From Posidonia oceanica (lineage: Eukaryota; Streptophyta; Magnoliopsida; Alismatales; Posidoniaceae): DNA of 64,000 bases. The translations under genes and the position numbers were made by a program. Below the pieces are notes generated by a model. It saw only the letters and a program-made list of their open reading frames with translations, made no database searches and was not told the DNA's origin. Positions 1-11,465 of this stretch are shown here, piece after piece. The stretch is from NCBI GenBank assembly GCA_037176725.1, contig JAZBRS010000020.1:87738001-87802000 (forward strand), in the 5' to 3' direction. The number at the start of each line of letters is the position of its first letter. The first letter of the stretch is position 1.

Positions 1-167
1 TCTGATTTGTCTTATCTTGTTCTTTTCTTTCCTCTTTTTCCCTTTTTAAGTGTTTCCGAGTCATGTCTTCCTTCTCGGACACAGCCGCTAATAGTGAACT
101 TGATTCCAATCGGTGCACGTGAGCTTTGGCAGTGTGCATGGACGATCTAAACACCAGGATTACTACA
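1..167 (+). mobile_element. 3' end of a truncated LTR (A/B-like)
   Basis: The segment matches, in inverted orientation, the terminal block of the LTRs starting at 21485, 33549, 10841 and 40429, and ends in the same terminal sequence (GGATTACTACA). The last 116 bases align to element A without gaps at roughly 85 percent by eye. It reads as the final part of a plus-strand LTR whose remainder lies before the window. It runs directly into the middle of gag, with no primer binding site or leader. It is clearly closer to the A and B LTRs than to the LTR at 49280 that belongs to the same pol, so it may not be the original partner LTR of element C. Confidence 0.85.
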
Positions 168-2225
168 CACACTCTGCACCCACACACGGATACACCGACC
201 ATCATGTCACGCTACCAGGCGACGCAATGGTGGATCCAAAGGAGCACCTCGGTGTGACCCAGTCGGCATATGTGGTCCCTGCCCCTGCTGCCCCATCACC
301 TCTGGCAGAAAATCCAGACCCCTATGACAATAGGTTTGCCATTCTTGAGAAAGCACTTCGTCAAGTGCAAGGCACGGACAACCACTCCTACCAATTCCAG
401 GAGCTCTACAACTTTCTGGAAGCGGTGCTCCCATCTAAATTCCGCATCCTGGATTTTGAGAAATACAACAGTTGGGGCTACCCATTGCTCACATGAAGGC
501 GTATTGTGGAGACCTTGCTCAGTTTCAGGCTGACGACAGATTGTTGATCTGCTTGTTCCAGAAGAGTCTCACTGGCCCGGCCCTCAAGTAGTTTACATCA
601 CTTGACATGGCCACCATTAAGACTTGGAACGACCTTAGTAGGGTGTTCCTGGAGCAGTACTCTTTTAATCTCGACTTGGTCCCTAAGCATGAGGACCTTG
701 TCGCCATCAAGCAGAGAACCAATGAGCCGTTCTAGGAGTACGTCGGCCGTTAGCACGCCCTTGCCTCACAAGTTCGTGATAGACCTTCTGACGAGGAGTC
801 TATCGAGATCGTGATCCGAGGCGCGTAGCCATCCACTAGGGCTTTCCTTGCCATTCAGCCAGTCACCACATTTGCATCCTTGATTCGAGTTGGCACTCGT
901 GTGGAGAGATCCCTACGGAGCGGCAACTTCCCAGCACTCTCCGCCTTCTCCAAGCAGGCTGCTGCCTCCAATAGTAGCCATAGTGGCAGCAGCAGCAACA
1001 CTAACAACAATAGCGGCAGCAACAACAACAACCCTAGGAGAAGGGATCCTCCACAGACTGCCATGGTGTACGTCAACTCTCCCGCTGCTCCCGTTCACAT
1101 GATGGCTCAGCCTGGCCCGACTCAGGTAGTATACACACCTGCACCTAGTGGACACCCCACTCCACAGATCACCACCACCACCCGATCGGTCTACCCTACC
1201 GCACCAGTCAAGCAAGGACAACACCAAGGACAGAGACGGCCTTAGCAGCCTCAGCATCGCTTCACTCCACTAGTGGAGCCACTGAGTGCCATCTTCCCTA
1301 AGGTTGCGTCGCTCCTCAGGTTCCCTGAGATTCACCCACCGCCGAACCCACTCCTGGGGTGGTACTGTGCGAATCTTTTCTGCAAGTTCCATCGAGTCGC
1401 GAGGCACTCGACGGATAATTGCTTTACATTGCGGGGCACTGTGCAGGACTTGATTGACCGAAAGGTCATCGCTATCAACACACAGGAGGCAGCATCCACA
1501 TCCACACCTCCACTAGCATTCGCCTCTGCATCAGGACTAGCGCCCTCCCCTTCTAGCATTGTCCACCAGCCTTTGCCGGAGCATTCTGGCCTGGGAGGCG
1601 CGGGGACCTTAGGTGTACATTCTCTTTTCCCCTCTAAGTCCACTACCCCCATGGTGGACCCTTTTGACCTTATTCAAGACGTCTCTGAACCTTTTCCTTC
1701 TTCCCTTTACTATGCGGCACTTGCCGGTTCCGAGTTGGGGATTCACATGATTCGACTGGATGCTAAGCTGAAGCGTGCTGCCGCGAAGCGCGCCATGCAA
1801 CCCGAGGCTCAATCCCCAATTTGCCTACAAGCCAGACCCAAACCAGAGCCGTCATAGCCTTCCCAATAGCATCCCTTATCCCTCCACCATCCAGCAAACA
1901 CCCCGGTAGCTCCTCCCGAGCTCGCAACTTGTGCTCCCTTGTTAGTCAACTTGACCAGGGATACCCACCGCGTCCCATATGACTACGCCACAGAGATGTG
2001 CGTGGAGGTCATGCGGTCGGGGAGGGTCTACAGACCTGCCGCCCCAGTAGCCAGGCCCAATCGCTGAGAACCCACTCCACCAGTAAGCCAACCTCCACCA
2101 GCAAGCCAACCCCCAACAGCAGGCCATCCCTCTTGTCCCACCACTGCAAGAACCGCTGCCAAGGCTACTCCTTCCATCTCCAAAAAAGACCAGCCTTCAG
2201 CAGATATTATGGCCCAGCTGAAAAA
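168..2225 (+). pseudogene. gag: Element C gag (capsid/nucleocapsid), N-terminally truncated
   Basis: Gag forms the virus-like particle that packages element RNA. The frame aligns with the intact gag at 29968-32106 from roughly its second third onward. The core capsid segment lies at about 340-870 (motifs FTSLDMAT, LSRVFLEQYSFNLDL). A low-complexity Asn/Ser-rich linker lies at about 960-1040. A zinc-knuckle-like motif CKFHRVARHSTDNC (C-x2-H-x4-H-x4-C) lies at about 1381-1422. A single-base shift near 480-493 moves the frame, and another near 2225 joins the protease frame. In-frame stops at 589, 733, 751, 826, 1243, 1855 and 1867 are all TAG, mostly where relatives carry Trp or Gln. The start codon and first third are deleted. 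Confidence 0.9.
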
Positions 2226-3341
2226 GTCAAGGCTGACATCTCTATTTGGGGCCTTATTCATACATCCCGTGAACACTGTGAGGCTTTTCTCCGCATTTTC
2301 CAGGCCGCTCATGTGTCCCAAGCCATTGAGCTTGCTACTCTAGAAAACATGGTGGGAATGATCGCAGAACCACAGGTCATCTCTTTTTTGAGCGATGAGC
2401 TGCCTCCAGCGGGGACTAACCACAACCAACCCCTATTTGTTACAGTGCAATTCAGAAGCTTTTGCATTCCCCTTTCGCTAGTTGACAATGGATCAGGCCT
2501 TAACGCCTGTCCCCTACATACAGCACTGAACCTCAGATTCAAAGCTGAGGACATCACGCCCGCCATGAAGGGAATGACATCTTTTGACAACACGCACCAT
2601 GACTCCTTGGGGATCCTAGTTATTCCCCTTTCCATTGGCCCAGTTGTATTTGATGTAGAATTCTACATCGTCGACTTGGAACCCTCTTTTAATCTCCTGC
2701 TTAGGCACCCTTGGCTGCACAAGCATCAAGTGATCCCTTCGACCCTCCACCGCATGATCAAGTTCCGTTAGGGCGACAACGTTGTCGTTGTCATGGCAGA
2801 AAACTTCAATAAGGAGCAGGTTGAGGCAGTCTCTTCGGTCTCCCAACAGACTATCTGGTTTGATCCCAAGTCGTCCGATGTTATGTACCTTGTTAACCTA
2901 TTTGAGCCGGTTAACTATATCCCTGATCTTGAACGTGTCAGCTCTCTAGCCGTTCATTGCAACCCTTCCCGGATGGTTGAGAACATCTGCTGCAGGTGGG
3001 GCTACGCGAAGGGAACGCCACTCGGGCATCACGGCCAAGGGATCGTCGAGCCAATCACGGCTGAGGAGCGTAGAGACTTTGAAGGTTTGGGATACGACTG
3101 CAAACCCCGTGACAATGAGTGCCTGCACTCGTGGAACCAGAAGCTCGTGATCCCTCGGGACCTCACTAACTTCGTTAGTGCAGGTGTCCTTGACCCAAAC
3201 ACAAGCCAAGCCACAGCTCAGCAGACATTGAGCCAGGTTCCCCCACTGCCGACAAAGGAGTGGGTCTGCATCGAAGACTACTACTCAGATGAGGAGCAGT
3301 CCAGCACAGTTGTACCAGTTCGAACCGACAGAGAGGTCTAG
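2226..3341 (+). pseudogene. Element C aspartic protease region
   Basis: This encodes the retroelement protease that would mature the polyprotein. After a lead-in motif ISIWGL and a segment rich in conserved Tat residues, the active-site stretch LVDNGSGLNACPL lies near 2480-2515. The DNGS form replaces the retroviral DTG/DSG and is usual in Tat elements. A second conserved block (YIVDLEPSFNLLLRHPWLH) lies near 2665-2725 and corresponds to the ILG-type flap-distal motif. The frame stops at 2769 with TAG and continues in the same frame from about 2793 to 3341. The frame differs from gag because of an indel near 2225. It is non-functional as it stands. Confidence 0.82.
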
Positions 3342-4479
3342 ATCAACCCAGCCGCATCTCGATCAATTTGCTTGGCCATTCCCCTACTGATACAGTGGCA
3401 GAATCAGCAGGCTCTGTGCCAGAATTGACAATCTCTCTCCTTCCTATAGTTTCACTTATGCCTTTGACAGCTACACCAACAGCTCCAGGGTTAGGGGCAC
3501 ACCTACAGGCACCATCCATCAGTCCACCCGCGGCTGCAGCCGCACCAACACAGGGGTCACCCTTTCCGGTGGCTCAGTCACCCGACTCAGGCGACATCGT
3601 GACTCAACCCACTTCATCAGCAATACCACAAGCAAGGTAGGTGGCTCCATTAGCCATACAACTGTCAGCTTCAGTAGATCCAGCCTTGTGGAGGGTCCCC
3701 ACAGCTTCTTTAGAGGGACAACCACCATCACCGATGGACGTTGGCACTTTGTACCCTAGCACAACCATCTAGCTGTCAGACCTCCAGAAGAGCGCCTCTG
3801 CCTCCCATCTAGCCACAACAGTGACCTTGTCAGCGCACCTACCAGTCGCATCACTGGCCGACCTGTTTGCATCCCTGATTGCCATAGTACTACGATCGGC
3901 CACGCTAGGAGGTCAACCAGCCAGCCAGCAGCAGAGTAGATACCCTAGGCAGTGATATGTCTAACAGCCAAAGCTGGCCCCGCAGCCGAAGGAATTGCCA
4001 AGCAGGAGTCTAAAGAGGCTGTCTGCGCCAACTACATCGACACACCCTCAGATGACGAGGGGGGTGCGACTGCAGAAGCCCTAGTAGACGACATGCTCGG
4101 AGACTTGGAACTACTGTTCCAGGAACAACTCATGGCATTAGCTAAAGATGCCACCGAGCAGCAGGCGGTGAGGAAAGGGAAGGTCGTGGGCACAGATCCC
4201 TCCTCGCAGCAAGACCATCCCTCAATAATGGTCTTGGGAGAAGAAACAGAGGCAACACCCACTAGACCGGATGAGTTAATCACTCCACAGCCAGGAGGCG
4301 GGTCTAGATGGTTCAAGCAGCGCATGCCCCACACAAGCAATGCATATGGAAACAGTACACAGATCAGTCGCCTAGAGAACAGTCATCCATCCCCAACACT
4401 CCTTGCAAGAACATTCGAGAACACGGAGGAGGGCATAGCAACAACAGCAGCAACCGTAGCATAGACAGCAGCACAGACA
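3342..4479 (+). other. Connector between protease and RT of element C
   Basis: This is about 1.1 kb without a recognisable domain. The conceptual protein is rich in Pro, Ser, Thr, Gln and Ala in the first half. An open stretch at 3952-4464 is in the RT frame and acidic in its first part. In Tat elements a variable linker of this kind lies between protease and RT, so I read it as polyprotein spacer, not as a separate gene. Frame continuity between 3342 and 3951 is not clear. Confidence 0.6.
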
Positions 4480-5850
4480 GTGGTCCAAGCAGTGATAGCA
4501 GTGTCAGAGCAAGTAGAACAGCCAGGCCAGTTAGCAGGACCAGAGGCCACCCAAGCAGAGGTCACCCACCGAGCCTACAGAAATACTCGGGTGAGCATGA
4601 CCATCCTGAGGCGTCATCAGGATCAAGAGGTGGAACACATTCACTCATTTGACATCACAGACCCAGCATTCGCGAAGGAGATCCTCTCAGAACTCGTAGC
4701 ATATGAGGAGGAGGATGATATAGGCGTAGATGAGAATGATGAACCATCGCCTGAGTTCCAGCCTTACGATGACGACCCAACAGGACCTAACCTCCACGTC
4801 GAAGAAGAGACGGAGGCAGTCAATATCAGCATAGCCATAGATGTTAAAGAGGTCTGCATCAGTGCCAAACTGACGCCCCAAGCTAGAGCGGAATTTATTG
4901 CATTCCTTATGGAATACGCAGACATCTTTGCCTGGAGCTATGAGGACATGGTCGGCCTCAACATCGAAGTAGTGGTACACACTCTACCACTGAAGCCTGA
5001 TGCAAAGTTGGTAAAGCAGAAGCTCCAAATGTGGAGACCACAGTAGCTGCTAAAAATCAAAGAAGAAATCATGAAGCAGCACAACGTTGGCTTTCTCAAG
5101 GTCGTCCTCTACCCAGAATGGCTTGCAAATGTTGTGCCGGTGCCTAAGAAGGACGGTCGAGTCCGCATGTGCATTGACTATAGGGATCTGAACAAAGTCA
5201 GTCCTAAGGACGACTTCCCTCTACCGCACATCGACGTCCTGGTCGACAAAACTACAGGGCACAAAATGCTCTCCTTTATGGACGGCTTCTCCGACTATAA
5301 CTAGATCAGAATGGCAGAAAAAGACATGGAAAAGACTTCATTTATTACCCCCTAGGGATTCTTCTGCTACCAAGTTATGCCGCTTGGGCTTAGGAATGCC
5401 GGAGCAACATATCAGAGGGCAATGACAGCACTGTTCCACGACCTCATGCACCAAGAAGTCGAGGTCTATGTGGATGACATAATTGCCATGTCTAGAGAGC
5501 CTAAGGATCACCTCATCTGCCTCAAGAAGCTCTTTGATCGCTTGAGGAAGTACAAGCTTCACCTCAACCCCAACAAGTGTGTATTCGGGGTATCATCTGG
5601 CAAGCTCTTGGGCTATATTGTGAGCTAGAAGAGAATTAAAGTGGACCCGAGCAAGGCCAAAGCCATCATGGACATGCCACCCCCCAAGATTGAGAAGGAA
5701 GTCAGAGGCCTGCTGGGGTGTCTGCAATACATCAGTCGGTTCATTGCGTAGCTCACGCCTATCTGTGAACCGATCTTCAAGCTCTTGAGGAAAAATGCAC
5801 AGATCAACTGGAGCGAGGAGTGCTAGGATGCATTTGACAAGATCAAGCAG
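4480..5850 (+). pseudogene. pol: Element C reverse transcriptase
   Basis: This is the RNA-dependent DNA polymerase. Conserved blocks occur in order: PVPKKDGRVRMCIDYRDLN (about 5140-5195), FPLPHID (about 5215), YQVMPLGLRNAGATYQR (about 5368-5418), the catalytic YVDD at 5467-5478, the LHLNPNKC segment near 5560, and the thumb/connection with LLGYIVS and LLGCLQYISRF. One frame runs from 4480 through the whole domain, interrupted only by TAG codons at 5044, 5302, 5353, 5626, 5749 and 5824. Several of these stand where the family has Gln or Trp. All visible polymerase motifs are preserved despite the stops, so the decay is mostly by point changes. Confidence 0.95.
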
Positions 5851-6320
5851 CTCCTAATCAAGCCTCCTGTCCTGGTCCCTCCCACGCTAGGGAGACCTCT
5901 GATTCTCTACCTTTCTAGCATGCAACATTCCATGGGCACCGTCTTGGGCCAACATGATGAATCGGGTAGAAAGGAGCGTGCCATCTATTACCTGAGCAAT
6001 AAATATAATGATTGCGAAGCTAGGTATAGCACTATAAAGAAAACCTGCCTGTCTCTTGTCTGGGCTACGCAAAAACTAAGGCACTACATGATGGCATACT
6101 CAGTCTAGCTCTTATGTCGGCATGACCCCATCAAGTTCCTCATTTAGAAGTCGACCATGGTAGGCCGAAGCGACAAGTGGCAGGTGTTATTGTCCCAGTA
6201 TGACATCACCTTCGTCACGCAGAAATCCATGAAGGGGCAGGCCATGGCAGATCATCTAGTCGACTTTCCACTGCCTAAGTATCAACCTTTGCAGACGCAA
6301 TTCCCTGATGAACGCTTTGT
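5851..6320 (+). pseudogene. Element C RNase H (retroviral-type, following RT)
   Basis: This is the standard Ty3/gypsy RNase H that removes the RNA strand during cDNA synthesis. The frame is continuous with RT. Motifs near 5905-6090 include LYLSSMQHSMGTVL, a YYLSNKYNDCEARYS segment and the LVWATQKLRHYM stretch that normally closes the domain. The catalytic acidic residue expected near LYLS reads as Ser here (family members typically have LYLA or a related sequence), so activity cannot be assumed. TAG stops at 6106 and 6145 break the tether region. A frameshift at about 6310-6350 leads into the second RNase H. Confidence 0.85.
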
Positions 6321-6329
6321 AGAATGATC

Positions 6330-6724
6330 CTAAAGACGAACTACAGTGGCATCTGTACTTCGATGGCGCAATCAATAGAAGAGGCAGAGGCATCAGCACT
6401 ATCCTAGCAATGCTGCAGGGAGAGCTGATCCCATTTGCCAGGAAGATAACCTTCCCCTACACCAACAATGAGGTAGAGTATGAAGCCTGCATTCTGGGAC
6501 TACAAGTCGCACTCGAGCATGATGTGCGCAAGCTGCATGTACATGGAGATGCGATGCTGGTCATGTCCCAGGTCAACGGCAATTGGAAGACTAAGGACCC
6601 CAAGCTGGTGCCATACCATGAATGCCTGCTGAAGCTCATTGAACGCTTTGGAGAAATCCACTTCACCTTCATGAGTAGAGCCAAGAACGCCTATGCAGAT
6701 GCTCTGGCAACCTTAGCATCTTAA
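6330..6724 (+). pseudogene. Element C archaeal-type RNase H (aRNH), Tat diagnostic domain
   Basis: This is a second RNase H domain between RNase H and integrase, which defines the Tat lineage. The frame shows YFDGAINRRG with the first catalytic Asp at 6362-6364, then NNEVEYEACILGLQVAL (the conserved Glu), HGDAMLVMSQVNG with the next Asp, and a final NAYADALATLAS carrying the last acidic residue. All four expected positions look intact over about 120 residues. The reading frame is +1 relative to RT. A TAA at 6722 follows. In this lineage the domain is thought to assist plus-strand synthesis; that role is family knowledge, not visible here. Confidence 0.9.
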
Positions 6725-8071
6725 CTCTCTATACCCGAGTATCATGTAGTGGATGTATCAGTCACTCGTGTGGAACAGCCCACACACAGCATGAGTATCG
6801 AGGAAGCGGATTCTGCAGAGGAACTACCATGGTACCATGACATCAAGGTCTTCCTACAATCTTGCAGCCTCCCACCTTACGCCTTAGTAGCAGACAAAAA
6901 AACTTTGGTGCATCTGGCGTCAAAGTGTGTGATGGGGGCAGGACATTTGTATAGAAGATCTTGCAACCAGATGCTCCTACGCTGCGTAGGCAAGAAGGAG
7001 GCCGACACACTGATGCTCAATGTCCTTGCAGGGACCTGCGGCCCTCACATGAACGGTGTGTTGCTGGCCAAGAAGATTATGCTTCAAGGCTACTTCTAGT
7101 TGGCCATGGAGGCAGACTACTGCTAGTTTGTGCGCAGGTGCCATAGCTGCCAGATAAATGGAAACTTCATACACGCTCCCCCACAGCAATTGCATAGCAT
7201 GTCTTCACCATGGCCTTTCTCCACCTGGGGGATCGATGTCATCGGCGCCATACATCCAGCAACCTCCAACGATCATCGTTACATTCTAGTAGCGATCGAC
7301 TATTTTACCAAGTGGGTGGAAGCAGCCTCCTACAAAACAGTCACTGCCGTGGCTATAGAGAAGTTTATTAGAAACAACATCATAGCTCGGTATGGGGTCC
7401 CGCACGTGCTCATCTCTGATAATGGCTCAAACTTCATAGCTAGGAGGATCGAAGACTACCTGCAAGGCTTCAACATCAAACATCACCAATCCTCGCCTTA
7501 TCGGCCACAGATGAACGGTGTAGTAGAGTCCGCCAACAAGAATCTTGTCAAGATCTTGAAAAAGATGGCAGAGACTCAAAAGGACTGGCATGACAAGCTT
7601 CCATACGCACTCTAGGCGTACAGGACATCAGTCCAAACCTCGACAGGAGCAACCTCGTACTCGCTGGTGTACGGCATGGAGGCAGTACTGCCTGTTGAAG
7701 TAGAGATCCCCTCACTGTAGATCCTACGAGAAGCTGAGCTGGAAGGAGCAGAATGGGTCAAAGATCGCTGCATCTAGCTAAACCTGAATGATGAGCATAG
7801 GCTGCAGGCCATACATCATGCTCAGTGTTATCAAAAGCGTTCGACCAAAGCATACTAGAAGAAGGTTAGGCCCAGAAGCTTCCATCCAGGGGATATGGTC
7901 CTCCGAGCCATCCATCTCCCCGATGGTTGAGGCAAATTCCGGCCCAACTGGCGTGGCCCCTTTCTGATCAAGCGGGTCTTCCCTGACGGTGCAGCAGCCC
8001 TTAAGGACATGGACCAGGTTGAGCATTCAAAACCGATCAACTCGTGCTACCTTAAGAAGTACTACCAGTAG
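6725..8071 (+). pseudogene. Element C integrase
   Basis: The integrase inserts cDNA into the genome. The zinc-binding part shows the H of GPHMNG (about 7050) and the CHSC pair (about 7140). The catalytic core has D at 7235-7237 (GIDVIG), D at 7418-7420 (SDNGSNF) and E at 7526-7528 (NGVVESANKNL), so the D,D35E triad is complete. The C-terminal part includes VRPRSFHPGDMVLRAI and a FRPNWRGPFLI segment, the GPY/F-like module. Premature TAG codons occur at 7097, 7124, 7613, 7718, 7775 and 7856, and a TGA at 7928 replaces a likely CGA. The natural end is the TAG at 8069. Confidence 0.95.
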
Positions 8072-9005
8072 CCTGCCGCCGTTACCTTGTAGAGTCCCCT
8101 CTCTCCCACTTCTTGCATTTACATTCACATGCATTTTAGTCATGTTTATTTTTTATCAGCAAAAAAAAAAACGAGAGAAAGAGAGATGTATACATCATAT
8201 GCATTTACAATCATGGCCCGATGATGAAACTGGAGAGGCTTGCCTGCTCTGGAAAGAGTACACTCTAACTCACCTGACACTACTCAGATGTCCTAACCAG
8301 TGAGGGAGCCACCATCCAGTGAGGATAGACGAAATGTCCAAATCCCCCTAGGACTTACACCTCTAGAGGGAGATAAAATGCTAGGGTGTGAGAGAGCATG
8401 TGCTAAAAAAGTATACATGTCTAAGCCTAGGCACCAAAAAAAAAAAAGATAGAAGGCGAAGACAGAAGTCAACCCTAGAGATAGAGGCAAACAGCATAAC
8501 CCAATCCCTAATCAGAGAGTAGAGCACTCACTCCAGGGGCAGTAGGACAACCTTGGCACCATGGGGCCCCTCATGGGCCGTCAGACCTATGTAGTTAGGC
8601 ACCATCCCTAATCTCTATGCGACTTTGCTCTCGGGCAGACGAAGGCTTTCTCACTTGCTCCCTCGCTTCGTGCGGATGAGGGCAAGCGTAACCCTTTTGC
8701 GACTTCATTCCGAATGGATGAAGTCCCTTTCCCTCGTTTCCTCACTTTGTGCAGACGAGGACATGAGTGCCTTTTGTGTGACTTTGCCCTGTGTAGGCGA
8801 TGCCCCCTCTACATAGCTGAATGTGCTTGAATTCTGTGATCTGATTGTTAGCTGTAACGTATGAACTACTTTATCAGCTTTTATATACACATCTGTTTCT
8901 CTGACAACTAGTATTGTATGCCTGTACATGATCCAAATTGATGAACAGCTCTAACTACAGGTACTCGAAGACTCCACACCAGTTGCCTACAATCTCTTTT
9001 GTGCA
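8072..9005 (+). other. Element C spacer between pol and the extra ORF
   Basis: No coding domain is visible. It has two short poly(A) runs (about 8161 and 8438) and a degenerate direct repeat at about 8620-8810 with alternating GACTTTGC and GACGAGG-like phrases. Just before the next ORF there is a pyrimidine-containing CTCTAACTACAG followed by GTACTC (about 8950-8965), which could be a 3' splice site for a subgenomic message. That reading is a guess. Confidence 0.5.
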
Positions 9006-10216
9006 ATGGGTTTCCCCACCTTGGTGACCCCCACACATTGCTTTGAGACTCTTCACGAATGGATTGGCAAACTCACCGAGGATGACCGTGAGATACTGTG
9101 TCTGTGGGGCCTCCCATCCAAGCCTCTGAAAGCAACCAAGGTAGAGGTGAGCCGGCATCTTCTGTGTGCTATGGCAAGATTCTGGAAACCAGCACACCAC
9201 GTATTCCGCTTCGGCAGGGTAGAGCTGACACCCATGCTGGAGGAAGTACGTCGGATCTGCAGCTTCTCCAAGCTAATGGGACCTACCATATTCATGAGGC
9301 GGGACGGATATACTATAGACCTGAGGCTACTGAATGGGCTCTTAACTAAAGATTGCCAGCAAAAGTTGATCTGCATTGACGGGCCTACGCCCATGCTCAG
9401 CCTGGCATACTTTGATGAAGTTGCCAAGAAGTACACCGAGCTCGGAGATGAACTGTGGCTCCGGGGTTTCGTTAGTCGCTGCTTAGGTGAGCTTATATTC
9501 AGCCACGGCTGGATGACAGTCGCGATCGAAGTCGACGAGGTCGCCGAGGTTGCACTTGCTCTGGTAACCGGCAGATTGACCTAGTCCCAGTGGTTCTGGC
9601 AGAGATATACTATGGACTAGACTGCATCTCTTACCGCTGCTATAGCTTTCACGGCTGTCGGGCCTTAGCACAGGTTTGGCTAGTGGGACACTTGGGGATG
9701 TACATCCTGCACCCATAGAGGTCGACTTTCGAGACATACTGCAGCAGCAGCCATTCCAAGACCATCAAGAATGTCCACAAGGAATATGAAAGGTTGGAAA
9801 AGCTAACAGATGATACAGTAACTTGGCGCATCATCCCATCTACGGTAGAACCCTTCACTGTCTTCTTCGGTGCCTACGACAGGCGACTAGTCGTGCTGCC
9901 AGGATTTGTAGGGGGCATCGAGTACCACCCCATCCAGGTGATGCGGCAATTCGATTTCCGACAGGGTGCCTTTGTCGACAGCACAGCACCCAACCTCCTC
10001 TGGCTCTACCCACTTAACTCAACTGCTGCTACAACAAAGCTAGCCAACCTCATGCGCTTTGGGGTGCGATCAATTGACATTGCAGCTGCAAAGGGCTCAG
10101 GATGTACTCCTGAGTATTTGATTGAAGTGCAGGGGCTCTAGCCCATCAACGAGATCCCACTTGGTGGACCTCTATTCCTTGACACCAGAAGATCGAAGAA
10201 AGCCCGAACCAGTTAG
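9006..10216 (+). pseudogene. Extra sense ORF, plant mobile domain / DUF7745-like
   Basis: This is a roughly 400-codon frame downstream of integrase on the same strand. From the ATG at 9006 the product shows RFWKPAHHVFRFGRVELTP, a pattern of aromatic residues followed by a threonine-proline-leucine-glutamate helix as in the plant mobile domain (aminotransferase-like) and DUF7745 families. The second half has LAEIYYGLDCISYRCY and a GCRALAQVWLVGHLGMY helix, also typical. The frame shifts near 9560-9585 and ends at about 10214, with premature TAGs near 9709-9720 and at 10139. Extra ORFs are known in Tat elements. What this protein does for the element is unknown. Assignment to one of the two families needs a profile search. 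Confidence 0.65.
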
Positions 10217-10762
10217 GGTGTTTGTACAACTGCATGTCCCCTTTTGAGTCCTACTGTACATTGTTCAGCCTACTACAGGCGTGTAACTAAGACTTTGTTA
10301 ATGCAAGGATGCTTTGTGCCATTTTCTTTTGTATTGGGTTTGCTTTACATAACTAGATGCTGCATGGTCTCACACAATCATATCTTCAGTATACTGCTTC
10401 AATTTCTCACATTGTACCCTTTAGAGCCATGAGGAGGGCACTATCAGATCCTGACAGCTTGCAAGTACAAAAGCAACTGCCAACATTCTCAGCGCAAAGG
10501 GAAACTACAAGAAAGCCACTGCACTCCGTTTGGATGCTAGAATCTCTGCAGAATAATGCCATCAAGTCGAGCAAAGCCACCAGCGCTCCCGGCCGGATCT
10601 TCGCACAGGCTGGTAGCCCTAACTACTCATTTGACAAGTGCGTCAGTTTTGTCTACGTCCATCGCTTTTCGATACCAAGGGCAATTCGACTGTCCCGTGG
10701 TATCATCCCCGATACCAAGGGCATATTTTTTGCTGCCCTATGGTGTCACTCTCTTTCTGTTG
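10217..10762 (+). other. Element C 3' region before the array
   Basis: Non-coding. From about 10605 it matches the stretch after the array at 48432-48590, so the array lies between two copies of this module. It holds an inverted repeat at 10694-10721 (TGGTATC paired with GATACCA). No gene is seen. Confidence 0.6.
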
Positions 10763-10840
10763 GTTTGTGAGTCTGCTTGCTTCCTTAATTTGAGGACAAG
10801 TCTTCCCTTTTGCGTGCCTCTTCAGAGTCACATCTGCTGG
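10763..10840 (+). repeat. Left remnant of the element C tandem array
   Basis: About one unit of the array that continues at 45821. It contains the phrases TTAATTTGAGGACAAG, CCTTTTGCGTGCCTCTTC and GAGTCACATCTGCTGG. Element B cut the unit after CTGCTGG. Confidence 0.9.
10836..10840. repeat. Target site duplication of B, left copy (GCTGG)
   Basis: The five bases immediately before the B LTR are identical to those after the distal LTR at 45821-45825. Confidence 0.92.
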
Positions 10841-11465
10841 TGTAGTAATCCAAATCAGAATCAGGCTTACTAATAGCGGCGAGGTCCGAGGAGGAGGGCT
10901 CAACTCAAAAACACTTAAAACAGAGGAGAAAAGATAAGAAAAGAAGAAGATAAGACAATTCAGAGTCGCCACCGTGTCTATTATCGGGAGACAAGGAAAA
11001 CCGAGGGAAATGTGTGGATTAACACGCAAAACCAAGCAAGAAATGCAAAGCAAAGCAATGCAAAGGAAAACAAATGCAAATGAATGCAAATGAGATGACT
11101 CATGCCTAGGATAAGGGCAATATAGTCATTGCGGGCCAAAAGACTGGGCAAGGACTCCTGTTACGCGCGGGGAAGGTGTTAGGCACCCCTGACACGCCCG
11201 AGAATCGGTCTTTCTAGGCTTACGCTCGCATACACAGGGAAATGCAGGTTTGAATGCCTAAATGCCAATGAATGCCTGAATGAATGCTTAAAGGTGTGCT
11301 CTAAGTGGTGGGATGCAATGCAAGGAAAGTAAACGTGCAATCTAAATGCTCAGCAGTGCTGTCTGTGTTCCGAACCGGGCGAAACCTGGCTCGTGAGAAC
11401 TCCAGGCAGTAAGCATCACTGCCCTACATGCAAATGCAAGCGAAAAAGCAAAGCGACGGTAAAAC

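Noticed and set aside
168..8071. TAG reassigned or suppressed as a sense codon in element C
   Set aside because: Frameshifts, a TGA and a TAA are also present and the 5' end is deleted, so decay explains the stops. Plant nuclei have no known amber reassignment.
8155..8175. Poly(A) run as the tail of a LINE or processed gene
   Set aside because: Only 12 A residues, no duplicated flanks and no retroposed body upstream, only the end of pol.
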